Shown here: piece by piece, positions 1 to 11,700 of the stretch
Layout: each line of letters opens with the position of its first letter
Numbering within the stretch: position 1 is the first letter of the stretch
NCBI GenBank assembly: GCA_014549065.1
Contig: JACDOX010000001.1
Coordinates: 4,765,481 to 4,829,480 of the forward strand
Source: Cardinalis cardinalis
Taxonomy: Eukaryota > Chordata > Aves > Passeriformes > Cardinalidae
DNA: 64,000 nt
Reading direction: 5' to 3'
Translations under genes and position numbers: made by a program
The notes under the pieces: generated by a model
Told to the model about the DNA's origin: nothing
Databases searched by the model: none
Seen by the model: only the letters and a program-made list of their open reading frames with translations

Positions 1-3000
1 TGCAATGAGGAGCTGTGTAAACCAAAAGTGTGGAAGTGTGTGGTGTTGGCAGCTGGCTCTTTAGTTTCCACATTCATCTAAGTGGTTGGTGATCAGCNGT
101 TTTGGGTTTAAATGTGTGCGTGTAGGTAAGAGAGTCAATACTATTCTGAGAAAACCCTGTAGTAAAAGCTCTGCTTTTGTAATGGTATTGGGAAATTGCC
201 AACAGCCCTGCCCTTTTCTGGCTGACAGATTCCTCCAGTGTTTGTTGTTTGCATGACTGCAGTTTTGGGAGAGGGCATTATTTCCCATCTCTGGGAGGTA
301 CGTTGCACTTTGAACTCTGGGACTGTCTGCTTCTGAGAAATCTAAAATAACTCCTTGCCACAACATCACAATTTGAGGATTTGTGGAGATGGTCATAGTC
401 ATCTTGNGTTGTGTTTTCTGAAATGATTTCCTGTCATATGTACATTCTTTTTCTGTCTAAAGATTTGCCGATTAAATTTACTTTAATCATATGATACTAC
501 TAACTTGTTGCACTATGTGAGNTTTATTACAATGTTATCAGAAAATGTTTCAACATCTCTGTCCTTTAAGTCAGCACCATATGTAGGAGTCAGTGCATGT
601 ATAGGAAAATTCTCATGCCAAGGTAGTACTATACTTTCATTCCTTTAATGCTGTAACTTTGAAATAACTCTGAAATAATATAAAATGAAAGTTTAAAGTC
701 ATGTTGCTTCTAGTTAACTATGTCTTTATATCTGTCCAATGACTGTGATAATTATTTGCTTCCTTGAGTTGTCATTCAGACTGAGCATTAAACACTCATA
801 ATTTGAAGTCTTTTGAGTGTCACCTCAATTAGTAGTGTAATGGTTTTTGATCTTTGGAGTGGGATGCTGTGAACAGAGTACTGTTTTGGAAGCTCTTCAT
901 TCCACCACCTTGCTTTCAATCTGTTGAAAAATATATTCTGAACTCATGTTTCTTAGAGTAGAAACTATTTCTTCTGGCATTTGAAAANCTCTTGACTTTT
1001 ACCTTCAGATTTGTTTGGAATTGATGTGTTACTCATGCAGTGTTAACAACATTAACTCACNCTCTCTAATCCTTTATTGTACTTTTGTGATTGGATGACC
1101 CTATAATACCTGTATGATTCTAGTATTAAAACTGAAGCCAGCAAGAATGGTGTACTGCTTACCTTGACAGATGGCCTGATCACATGTGCTGCACTAAACA
1201 AGCCTGTGGTTGAAGACAGAAGGGCAGTGGAGAGGGAAGAAATTCTTACCCTTTAAGTATATACAANTCCTGACACCATTCAAAAAGTGTGTGGTTCTCT
1301 GTCTACTTAAAACTGAGATGCCAGCTAAGGATTTTTCTGGTTTTTTACATGTTTGCCACTACAGATTTGAAATTACATTATAGAGCTAATCAGATAGAGG
1401 GGTGACCAGTAGCTTGTAGTCAGGCAGGAGAGGTTTAATGCAGCCATAGCAAGAATTAGAGTTCTGTGGCAGGTGCTTTTGTGTGTAATAGCTGGAATCT
1501 GATTTATGTTTGTATTATTTAAAGACAAGTGGCAAAATGTCTTAGTATTAAATTCATGCTATCTCTNCTGCCATTTGCTGGGTAGTTCTTATTTGCTCTG
1601 GCTTCTAATTTAGCAACTCTGTTTTTTCATAGTGTTAGTCGGGGTTATTCCTTCCTGGTCTTTTAAGGAATAAAGAACACATGTGATGCATGCATGCACA
1701 TCCTCTTTCACTTNCAAAGCATTTAGGCAAATAAAATTGTGTTGTTCTGTCTGCTCAGTTGTTTGGGAGAGGAGTTAGTTGAGCTAACCCCAAACATTTT
1801 TGGAATGGCCACTGCTGATAGTGGTAGCTGCATTTCTGCTGTGCAGCACACCTTGCCTGTCACCCAGATCACCAAGCTGGTCTTTCCTGTTTCAAGGGAG
1901 CTACTTTCCAGGTCCTAACTGGAGGCAGCTTGGCTCAGCCTGCTAATGTTTACCAAGGAAGACAGAGCTGTGCCAGTGTTTGNCCACCCTCCTTATTTGG
2001 CCATTGCCCTTTTGCAAAGAATCCCATGGCCTGCAATAGAAGCTGCTTGGGAGTGGAACAAGGAGCTCTGTGGCTCCCAAATAGGGTCTTGGCAGCTTAA
2101 AAGCATGGGTTCTTCCCACATTGGTCTTTCAAAATTCTTTCCTGACTGAGAAAAATTCAATTTATAACTTGACTCCTCAAAGCATTTACGCATGGAAGTG
2201 TGTAGGTAACTTTTAGTGGTGATGAGCACAGATTCCTTCTTCCCATCCTTGTCTCCAAAGTAGCTATTCCCAATTAGGCTGTGATGAGGTAAGAACACTT
2301 TGAAGTCAAGTAGCACACCATGCAGAAGTCAGAAATTAGTAAAAAATCTGGGAACTAGTTGCAGCCTGGAGTCTCTGGTCTCCTTACATAGGAGGGGATG
2401 TTTTATCTTCCAGAATTGAGAAGGTATTTTTCTTCATTACCTCTGGTTTTCTTTATCCATGGCAAAACTTGAGTTTTGGAAGCACTTCAATAAGCAGAAA
2501 GATCCTTGTGTGATGTTTGGACATAAAAACATTGCAGAAAGTAGGACAATCCTTATGCAAAATTCACAGAACTGAGAATATATGATCTGAAATACTTTTC
2601 AAAAGAAAGATGAAGACTCATGTTCTGCACTGGTGTTAGTATATGTAACAGTGACAGCCAAAATGCATAGGTTTTGGGTCAAATTCTTACAGGCTAATTA
2701 AGCAGTATGTATTAGGAGAGGAATGTCTGGTGCAGAAGCTTTTACAAACCCAGTCTGCGTTTGCCTTCATGTTTCCCAGTTTTCAGGTTTCATCATAAAT
2801 GAATAAAGTTCCATGTGTGTATGCTTTTTGTAAGGCCTTGTTTGTCTTGTGGAGATTTGTCTCAACTCCTGCATCTTAAGGATGCAGCAATGTCCCCCTG
2901 CAACCTCAAATCTTGCTTTGTTTTTCACCATCTAGCTTTTTAACTGTGGCCATTTGTGCACTGCTTCTCAGAGGTTCATGAAATATATTTCAGATAAGTG

Positions 3001-4397
3001 GGTGTACTGGTNGGTTTAAGCTGACTGCAGAGGAGCCCATGGGGAACAAGTAACTATGGGTCAAAGTTCAAAAACCCATTCTTACTCTATTTTGATTTTT
3101 AAAATTTGAATGGACAAGAGGATGTATGTGAGAATTTGCAGTACAGTTCGGTGGAAGAGGAGTTGTCAACTTTGGTTTTCTGGCAACTGGGGACAGCAAA
3201 GGCAAGTGCTCAGGTGTGCTCTTAAGGATGGGAATGATATTCCTCTTTGGGTACAAGCAGCTATCCTGTTTATGTAACAAGTCACTGGGACATGGAATGA
3301 GGAATATCTGCGTCGTCTGTGAGCAGTGTGACTTGGCCTCNCCTATTTCCCCTAGAAATGTACCTTTAGTTTCAGTGTTCCTCTCCCATCCCCTGTTGGT
3401 ATTGTTCAGTGGATTTTGTATTTTTGTTTGTGCTGCAATCTTTATAATACCCAGATCTATTCACATTTGGTCTAACACAACTAGAAAATGACATCATACA
3501 AATTCCCATGTTTCAGAAATAAATGGGTTAAATGGAGGCCTTGGGGTAACCAGTCTGGCATACCTGAATGAAACAGTGATGGAACCCCAGCCAGGAGCTC
3601 TGCTCAGGTGCCTGCTTTTCTTGCCTGGCTTCTGCTTTCTTTTGCTCCATTTTAAACGTGGAATAGGAGTAGTCAAANCTAGCTTTTCTGTAAGCAGAAG
3701 TTAGCAATCTAATCTCATTTTTGTGCTTAAACACAAAATTAAGATCTGAGCTTCTGTTTGTGAAGTACCACTTTTTACATTATTAGTGTACATCATCAGT
3801 TGGACACCTGCTGTTACCTTTGACTGGAGGGATTTAAATGATCACACAATGTGTATTTGTTGTCAGGTAACTTCACTGTGGAGGTACTGGTGGCAGATTC
3901 ATTTATTTTCCTGTATCTGAAGGAAGGTAACTTTTCTAATGCATTTACTGTTGCTTGTAGCTATTCACACAGTTTCCAGCAACAATTATTTTCTGCAGTC
4001 TTTGATTTCCACCTAGATCAATTCTCTTCAACCTGTTCTCTTTTTGTCAGATTGGTTGTTGCCAAGTCTGCANTTTGCATAGTACTTTTGAAGTCTCTAG
4101 AATGAAATGCCTGATTGAGCTGGCAAAAAACCCCAGTCATGGTGTAGGAAATTTGGCTTAGGCATTGCTATATCCTGACATGGATGTACCTCCTGCCCTG
4201 GGCGCTATTTCCTTCATGACCGTGTGTTGTTACATTTGAGAAATGTGATTGTGGGCTACAAGCAAACTTTCAGCATTGCAAAACCATAGATCCAAAAGAC
4301 TATTTTGGNTAATTTTCATGTGGCTTTTTCCTTCTCTCTTGCCCTTTACTACTCACTGATTCNCAACCAGGAGCTATTTATGTTTCTTCATTGCTTT
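1..4397. other. Unique non-coding sequence
   Basis: No gene, RNA gene or recognisable transposon is visible. Open frames are short (longest 113 codons) and contain no motif I know. A small self-complementary TGCATGCATGCA lies at 1687-1698. The stretch is AT-rich with scattered single Ns, and it is consistent with intron or intergenic DNA. Confidence 0.6.
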
Positions 4398-4627
4398 GGG
4401 GTGACCCAGTTGCAGCCTTCCAGTACCTGAAGGGAGCCTACAGGAAAGATGGAGAGAGAGCATTTACAAGGGNATGTAGTGACATGACAAGGGGGAAGGG
4501 CTTAAAATTGTCAGAGGGTAGGTTTAGACTGGAAATTAGGAAGAAATTTTTCACTATGAGGGTGCTAAGGCACTGGAACATGTTGCCCAGAGAAGCTGTA
4601 GATGCCCCACTCATGGAAGTGCTCAAG
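4398..4627 (+). mobile_element. CR1 LINE, 3' part of ORF2 (left half, split by LTR)
   Basis: This is the end of the CR1 reverse-transcriptase ORF. The plus-strand frame from about 4391 reads AAFQYLKGAYRKDGE, then TRGKGLKLSEGRFRLEIRKK, then a RHWNMLPREAVDAP-like block, which is the usual C-terminal part of avian CR1 ORF2. The copy is 5'-truncated, as is normal for CR1. It stops abruptly inside the phrase 'gaagtgctcaag' where an LTR has inserted, and it resumes at 4943. The open frame continues to the insertion point with one ambiguous base, so the copy is not very old, but it lacks nearly all of ORF2 and is inactive. Confidence 0.93.
4622..4627. repeat. Target-site duplication, left copy (CTCAAG)
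   Basis: CTCAAG sits immediately left of the LTR and is repeated exactly at 4943-4948. Only one copy is expected in an uninterrupted CR1 (…gtgctcaaggccagg…), so the second copy was made by the insertion. Confidence 0.92.
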
Positions 4628-4752
4628 TGTAGGGGGATAGAATATAAGAAAATAAATATAGTGTAGAAAGTAATCTTACCCCTAAGGAATTGTAGCTGGA
4701 CCAATTATCAAAGATTAGGAGCAGGCCTGGCTTGAACAGGCCACAGCTGTAA

Positions 4753-4778
4753 CCAATGAGAAGAAGAGTGCTATAAAA
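4753..4778 (+). promoter_or_regulatory. LTR promoter motifs: CCAAT box and TATA box
   Basis: CCAAT at 4753-4757 and TATAAAA at 4772-4778 lie in the middle of the LTR in the order and spacing of a retroviral U3 promoter. In the other copy (31894-32177) the CCAAT is kept but the TATA position reads CTACAAAG, so only this copy keeps a consensus TATA box. Whether it drives transcription cannot be told from sequence. Confidence 0.6.
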
Positions 4779-4882
4779 GAGTGGGGTGGCTGGTTGAGGA
4801 GGGAACTGGAGTCAGTGGGTTGTTTTGTGAAGAAGAAAGAGTCAGTGCCCTGGGGAGCTGCCCCNGAGAAAACACCAAGAAG

Positions 4883-4942
4883 GTATGAAACTTTTGCAGT
4901 AAGGAGACAACAGTGTGGAACCCCTGCAATAAGATGACAACG
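4883..4942 (+). repeat. Tandem duplication of LTR 3' end (2 x 30 bp)
   Basis: Two adjacent 30-bp units, 4883-4912 and 4913-4942, share 21 of 30 positions. Each ends in GACAAC plus one base. The sister LTR at 31894-32177 carries one unit, which explains its 31-bp shorter length (284 against 315 bp). Confidence 0.85.
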
Positions 4943-4948
4943 CTCAAG
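4943..4948. repeat. Target-site duplication, right copy (CTCAAG)
   Basis: Exact repeat of 4622-4627. It marks the right edge of the LTR and the point where the CR1 resumes. Confidence 0.92.
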
Positions 4949-5083
4949 GCCAGGTTGGATGGGGCTCTGAGTGACATGGTCTAGTGGAAGGTGTCCCTGT
5001 CCAAGGCAGAGAGGTTGGCACTAGATGATCTTTAAGGTCCTTTCCAACCCAAACCGTTCTATGGTTCTGTGATTCTATGATTA
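4943..5083 (+). mobile_element. CR1 LINE, 3' terminal part (right half, split by LTR)
   Basis: The CR1 resumes with 'ctcaaggccaggttggat' and runs through 'gatgatctttaaggtcc' and 'tttccaacccaaacc' to the short terminal repeats TTCTATGGTTCTGTGATTC. It is the direct continuation of 4398-4627. The 3' end lacks a poly(A) tail, as is normal for CR1, which ends in 8-bp-like microrepeats. Confidence 0.95.
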
Positions 5084-7439
5084 TTTGAGATGAGACCTTG
5101 CCAAATTGGTCCAAATTCCAGTTGGTGGAAAACAGCAGAAATCCTTTTGTGCTCTTTCTTTGGTATGCTGAGGTCACACCTTGGAGATGGCAAACACACA
5201 GCATGCNGCTGATTTTGATTTACAGTGAACATTTCACATGCATTGAGTCTTTTGCTCCTCTCCAAGCTGCCAACTTGCAAACTGCCTTGGGTAAAGCATC
5301 CAAGCTGTAGTACCTTGGGTAGAGAGAACTCCTGCTAGCCCGTGAAAGTCTGGATTATTTGTCTTCACACAAAAAGCTTTAAAAGAAGTGGCTACAAGAG
5401 AAAGCATACAGGAAAACTTACCTCAAATAGTGTTAAGTTGCCTCTAAAACTATGTGTAATTTGGACACTCCAGGGAGGTGCCTGACAGCAGAAGGAATTA
5501 AGAAAAAGCTATTTATTGTTTCTATGTACAAGAAAATATTTTGAATGTAGAAGGGGGCCAAGAAATTAAAACCATATTTCGTAAGTGTTTGTCTTTGCTC
5601 TTCAGAACTTACTGAATATGCAAAAAAGAATTAAAGTATTCTTAATGTATACGAAAGGAAGAGACTTTGCTGAAGTTTGGGTAAATGTTCTCTTACTGAG
5701 ACTTCTTGAAATTAATTATAACTAATTTTAAAATTACAATTAACTTTTAAAATTACTATTCAAAGTAATTAANTTTAGGTTTTTTTCTCACAGCATAGTC
5801 TGCAGGAAGCATGGTGTTTGAATCTCAGTAGGCCTCCTCTAGTCTTAAGGTGATTCTTAAAATAAATCTGTCATTATTACTGGTGCACATTATTATTAGA
5901 AATGTAAGTTTAGGAAAGACAGAAACTGGAGGTAGAAGTTTGCACATTTACGTGATGGGTGCTCAGTGCATTATTGCAGTTGAAGGAAACAGGGATTACT
6001 TTGAAATGTGTTCCAAGTGCTCTACCAAATATTTAATTATTGGGTCATATAATTGGTTTTGATATGACATCAAGCATTCAACATCAGAGATCAGACTGCA
6101 ATGGTAATTCTCTATTAAAAAAACCGAAACAAATACAAAACCAAAAAATCCAGCTGTATTCCTTACCCAAATGAAAATGGCTTTCACCTGAAGGTAAATC
6201 TTTGAGTGTGCACTTTTAAAAGAGATACTGGCAAGAGAAACCTGTTGTTCAGGCAGTTACAGGTAATATTCAAAATGCTCTAAAAATGGAATTTTTGTCT
6301 TTGTGAGAGGCAGCGTGGCAAATAATCCTGTTTTATGGTCTGAGAGGTAACTGTGTTTTCCTGTTTCTAGAAAAGAGCAGGATGGGGCTGATGGGGCTAA
6401 TCAGAACAGCAGTAGGGGTNCTGGGGTTTTTGTTTTGTCAGATAATTAAGTCTCTCATCAAATGGAAATGGAACCTGGTAGAAAATTACCTGCAGGTGAG
6501 CAAGAGAAAATCAGAGTGACATTTTCTGTGTTAGTTTATTAGAATGTGCACAGCATCAAGTTTTAACAGCCTGAAGGTGCTGCCTGTGGAGGTGAGTGTG
6601 GAGATCAGATCCTCTTGTGGTCCTTTATGTACACACACGTTGGTGTCCTTTGCTACAACTTGGGCTATTGTACAATATAATATCTGATTTTGTTCTTGTT
6701 ATGGGATTGATGAAAACAGTCTTTGATATACTGTCACCTTCTTCTTCCTCCGTGTACACCAGAGGCATGTGCTGCTTTAGGTCTGAGTGACATCCAAGGG
6801 AAGGGATTAACTTTCTTTAAGGTACTTAGTGAGTGTGGACCTGGTATCAGNCATATTATTTCACTCTATGTCTGGGTCAGCTTTATTTTCAGTAATAGAT
6901 TACTGTGGAATTATTAATTTGTCCTTGATGGCTGTCATTATCTCTGTGATAATTGCAATGATGGTGGTAAAAATCACTGAANTGATAAAACCAATGTAAG
7001 TGTTAAGGCATCTCTGACCCTGGCTGCTTGNTTTTCCTCACCTGTAGAAAGATGGTAAAATTTTCACTTGGCTTGCTATTTCTATGGCAGATAGTATAAA
7101 TATTGAAGAGTTTCTTGTGAGAAGGGGCTTTTGAGCTTNTGTTCCAGCTGAGTCCTGACCAGGCAGGGTCAGGAATCCTGGCAGCTGGTGCCGGGGGCAG
7201 CCTGTAAACCATCAGTCANGGCATGCAGCCAGCAGCACTGTGCAGGAGGAGGCCAGGGTCTGGGCTGGCAGTGCTCTTGTGCTCAGCTGCAGTGGCAGGG
7301 AGCTGCCAGAGGTGGTCCCCAGCACTCGGCAGAGAAATTACCCCTGACTCAGCAGAGGCTACAGCCCAGAGCAGGCTGCTGAGGAGGGTGCAGCTCTGCA
7401 GATTTGGGGCTGGGGGTCTCCCNCTGAGGCCGGAGCAAG
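5084..7439. other. Mostly unique sequence, GC-rich near its right end
   Basis: No gene is recognised. An AT-rich doublet lies at 5726-5756. From about 7130 to 7440 the base composition turns distinctly GC-rich (GCTGCAG/CAGCAG-like words) just upstream of a CR1. This may be the unrecognised 5' portion of that CR1 or simple local composition. Open frames here are under 92 codons and show no known motif. Confidence 0.5.
5726..5756. repeat. AT-rich imperfect direct repeat
   Basis: TTTTAAAATTAC occurs at 5726-5737 and again at 5745-5756 (period 19) inside an AT-only tract running from about 5708 to 5775. Low-complexity sequence. Confidence 0.75.
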
Positions 7440-8702
7440 GCAGATGAGCTCCTTGTTTGANCAGATGTGGTGGGATAGCTGACAANGCTGTAGCACTGCA
7501 GTGGCTGGGTAGAGCCTCTTTGGGAAGGCCACNCCATAGTTACAAGTGGGAATGGTTGGAGCTCTGCTTTGGGAAGAAATGAGTCAGCTGAGAGCTGGCA
7601 CATCAGTGTTGGAGGGCNCACCAACACGTGGGGTGGTGTTATGGATGTCTGCTGTAGACTGTGAGGAATTAGACAAAGCTGTTGTCAGATGTTTGGAAGA
7701 AGCCTTGGGGTCACTGGCCCAGATCCTTGTGGGAGTCTAGCCAAACATCCCAATATGTGCTGGAATGACANCACATCAGGGTGCAAGCAATCCACNAGGT
7801 TTCTNGAGTGCATTGGTAACAACTTCCTGATAAGGGGATCAAGAAGCAAATGAGGGGACATACTCTGCTGGACCTTGTACTTGCAGAGAAGGAAAGACTG
7901 ATCAGGGATAAGAGGGTNGAGGGCAGCAGTAACCATGAGATTGGGGTGTGTGGAATCCTGAGATGAGGGGGAAAAGGTGAAGGACTGGACTTCAGGAGAG
8001 CACTTTGGTCTGTCCAGGGATTTGCATGGAAGAATCCCTGGGTTCTCCTGGATCCTCCTCTCCTTGTGAGGAGATCATCCTGAGGAGCACTGGGGTCCAA
8101 GAGGCCTGATTGGTTTTCATCCNTGATGGGGAGCTGTCCATTCCAATGAGCAAATCAAGCACAATCAAGCATGGATTTGCAGTGGACAACAACTTTCTAC
8201 CATGACATGACTGGAACAGTGGCTGTTCTTTATTTCAGCATTAGCNAAGCTTTCATCACTGACTCCCATAACAGTCTCATAGAGAAACTAGTGGTGTATG
8301 GATTAGATGTTTGGACAGTGAGATGGATTTACCTGGCAGAACTGCTGGGCTCCAAGCATTATAACCAGTGGCACGAAGTCCAGCCAGAGGCTGGGCCTCA
8401 AGGGTATAGCCCAGGGATCAGTCCCGGGGTCAAATGCTGTTGGATATTTTCATTAATGACCTGGATGATGGGATGATATTTTAGTGCACCCTCAGCGAAC
8501 TTGCAGATAAAAGTAAAAATAAAATTCGGCAGTGCTTNATAGACCACGACTGAGGCTGACAGCCTTCTGGGCTACATTCAGAGTGTTACCAAGAGGCTGA
8601 GGGAAGTGATCCTTCCTGCTTCTTCAGTACTGGTGAGGCCACATCTGGAGTACTGGGCCCAGTTCTGGGCTCTCCAGTGCAATGGAGACATGTCCTCCAG
8701 TA
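7440..8702 (+). mobile_element. CR1 LINE, internally deleted ORF2 (endonuclease + RT remnants)
   Basis: Plus-strand remnants run in CR1 ORF2 order. An endonuclease-like part covers about 7500-8060; its bases follow the CR1 phrases 'caagcaatcca', 'ttctggagtgcattg', 'gctggaccttgtact' and 'ctggacttcaggagagca'. A reverse-transcriptase part at about 8170-8470 reads VLYFSIS-AF, EKLVVYGLDVWTVRWI and GYSPGISPGVKCCWIF-LMTW. A late ORF2 part at about 8600-8702 reads VRPHLEYWAQFWALQ. Frames change between blocks. Sequence is missing between the endonuclease and RT parts and again after 8470, including the YADD-type catalytic box. The 3' end is absent. The left edge is uncertain by about 100 bp. This is an old, dead copy. 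Confidence 0.88.
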
Positions 8703-11700
8703 TTCTGTGGACTCAACATAATGGAATAACACCATCAACTGCTGAAGGACAGACCTCAATCACTTCACAGAAATGCAAGGGAAGAGTTATTCTGCAGAAC
8801 ACATGGAAGCTGAATTTATCAGAGGAAATAATTAAAAAAATGAACAAGTTTTGGTTTTCCATGAGAAAAACATATATAATCCTCTTGGAAAATTATTTCC
8901 TTTTTTTTAATATACAAACTACATGTAAGTTTATAAAATATATAAACAGTGGATAAATACACATGCAAACGTGTATATATGCATTTGTATGTATATACAA
9001 GCTTGTGTGTATATATACACACTAAAGTATAAGTAAATAATACGTAGAAAGAAACCACACTTTGACTCCAGGTCATCACAACAACTGTTACACACGCTCT
9101 TGGTCCTGCTCTGGTTTAAAATCTGTCCTATTGTATTATTAATACAGAAGGGCAGGAGGCGGACTCTGACATCAGTACAAACATGTAATTCCTGCCCTGG
9201 AAGATCTCCCCATCTGAATACCTCCTTCAGCTGCAGATGAGCAAAACCCTTTTTTTGTGCACTTTTCTGTCTGGCCGTGCTGCACGATGCTTTTACAAAA
9301 CACTTGATGGGATGTGCTGCTGGGAAGGCTGTAACTCTGTGACCTCAGAAACACCNGGGATGTGCTTGACCTGCACCCACAGTGTGTCACAGCTGAGCCC
9401 TGTGGAAGGCAGCAAAGTGCATGGGAGCTGAGGAGGTCTGGAGACAGCATGNCTGTGGTCAGCCCAAACACAAATAAACCAACCAAAAAACTGGGGTGAC
9501 CAAAACATGTGTTTTGAATGTGAGAATGCCCAGTTTGAGAGATGACCTGCTGGTTAAAATAAACCAGGAAACAGCTAGCTCACTTATATTCTGCCTCCTA
9601 ATAATAATAGCTGCAGCTTCATTAAGGTAATTACTGGTCTAAGACTTTGAAGGCTCCATTCAGGTAAAATGCCTGAAGACTCCAGAGAGTGTGGTTTTGT
9701 GCTTATTCCTAAGGTACTTGAACCCTCATTCTGGCCTGAGAAGGGCCTTGAGGAGTAACCGTGTTTCCTTTATAGTGTTTTTAGAGATGGGCCGGAAGTC
9801 CTGGAAAAAAACCCCATGACTTGGCTCTGAAAGTCATGATTCACCTCACCTTTATTCATTCCCTTCCTTCTGAAGAGCCTGCATTGCTTGTTTTGGTTTT
9901 CCCCTGCCATAAATCTTCTGCCTGCAAAATTTGTAGTACAAATGATGACTGAAAAGCAGGATCTGGTCTGTGGGTGCTGATGACCTGGCTGTGAGTGCAT
10001 CTGTCTGGGCTAGTGGTTCTCTCTCTGGGTTCTGTGCTGGCAAGTGTTAGGTCTCCTATGCAACAAGACAATGACACTGTGATAAACCAAATCTCTTACT
10101 CTTCCATATGCTTGTTGTTTCACTATTTTATTAAAAAAAAAAAGGCAGCCTCAATTATACAACCCTGCTGGAGAAGTCTTTCTTGGCCTTCAGCCTAAAC
10201 CTGGATTCCACCACCCATAACTTGTATAGATGTGTCTGGGGTGAAATCAGTGGTGGTGGCAATGCAATTTACACTTAGTATGTGGTGTTTATAAAATAAA
10301 TACAAGTGGCAGCTGGTATAACTCATGAAAACTCAGTGTTTGGAAGGGGTCTAAGCCAAAGACCATCAGTCCATATAAAAGTTCCTGTTGGTTTTAGATT
10401 GATCATTTAGCTGTGCTATGTGGGTATTGNATGTGGCCCAGGTTAGTACTTTATGAGGCACCAAAGCTAAAACTTTGAGCCTTTCTGTCATTTACTGTCC
10501 TGCTGTGTTCAATTTAATTATAGACAGGCAATTAACAGCATAGGTGAGAGAAAAAGTGAGTGTTTTACTAGACTTACCCNGAAATGCACCAACAGTAGGA
10601 AAAGGGAGTTTGCTGTTACTATACATCCAATAACAGAGCAGGTTTAAGCTTTCTAAAGACTGAACTGACTGGACAAATCACAAAGGTTCAGAGGTACACC
10701 TTGCCCCACAGGCAGCCTGTGCAAAGATGAGAGGCTGATGGGCTTCAGGCATTAGGATGGAGGCTGGGGCTTGAGACAGGGGCACTTGTCAGTTGTTTTC
10801 CTCTCTCCTTGGCCCCAGTATGTGTATGNCAACACTGTCAGGAGCTTGAACTTNTGTGCATTGCCAGAAGCTACATGGGCATCTGTGTTGGCTGCTAATT
10901 CTGGGAAAGTTTGTTTGTGAACAGAGCAAGGTGNGGGTCACACTGAAAAATTGTCCATAGACACATCTAACACATCAACATCTAATGATTGTTGACTCTG
11001 TTTCTTTTTTTCTTTCACCCCTTTGCAGTTCTTTTGCCAGCAGCTTTGCTGTCTGGCTTGCCAGAAATCATTGGGTATTTTGAATGGCANTTCTATTCAA
11101 CATCACTTTAACATCAAGGCGTTTTTAGGGTCATTTCTCTCATGCATGATGGCTGTAGCCTACAGGCTCCTCTGTGAGCCAGAAGGTCCCATGATCCATT
11201 TGGGGTGAGAAACAGCAATTCTCAATGTTAAAGCTACCAGGCTGAGGGTATGGCTTTGCAACATCTGTCTTAGTAGCNGCACTGGCTTAAAAAATACCTG
11301 AGCCAGGAGCTCTTTTCACCTGTGCTGTTCCCCATCCCTTTTTCATTAGCACAACTATTTGTGCCTTGCAGTGGAGGAAAGGGTTTGTTTGCTNCGTGTT
11401 TTAAATGCTGGCTTGGTTCCCTAGTACGATTCCCTGAGTGATGCTCAGCAAGGAGTTATGTGGATAACTGCAGTCACTTTTGTTTCTGCAAAGCCACCTG
11501 CCACACAGCCATGGCCTGCTGGCTGCTTTACATCTCATGTTTTCACCTGTGCAAAGTCTGTATAAAAATAAAGCTGGTGTCAAGTGGCTTCACACAACAG
11601 GGACAGTAATTTTAAAGCCACCTGCAGAAGGGCCCTAAGTGGCTGTGCAAGGTGCAGACTGATGTGGTCTGTGTGTCCAGCTTGGGAACAGCCACCAGTG

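Larger units (their letters stand above)
4628..4942 (+). mobile_element. Solo LTR, ERVK/beta-like (6-bp TSD)
   Basis: A 315-bp element begins TGTAGGGGGATAG and ends AAGATGACAACG, with a perfect 6-bp direct duplication (CTCAAG) on each side. A CCAAT box and a TATAAAA box are present in the middle. No internal retroviral sequence, primer-binding site or second LTR flanks it, so this is a solo LTR left by recombination between two LTRs. A 6-bp duplication is usual for alpharetroviruses and class II (beta-like) elements. A second copy lies on the minus strand at 31894-32177 and ends ACAACA, so the final CG here is probably a decayed CA. The last 60 bp are an imperfect tandem duplication absent from the other copy. 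It inserted into a CR1 and is therefore younger than that CR1. Confidence 0.9.

Noticed and set aside
7154..7173. Small hairpin cctgacc…ggtcagg
   Set aside because: A 7-bp stem in GC-rich DNA is expected by chance and nothing around it suggests a function.
11029..11090. Strong acceptor-like tract (ctttcacccctttgcag) followed by an open frame
   Set aside because: No donor is present at a sensible distance, and the translation is cysteine/glutamine-rich without family resemblance.
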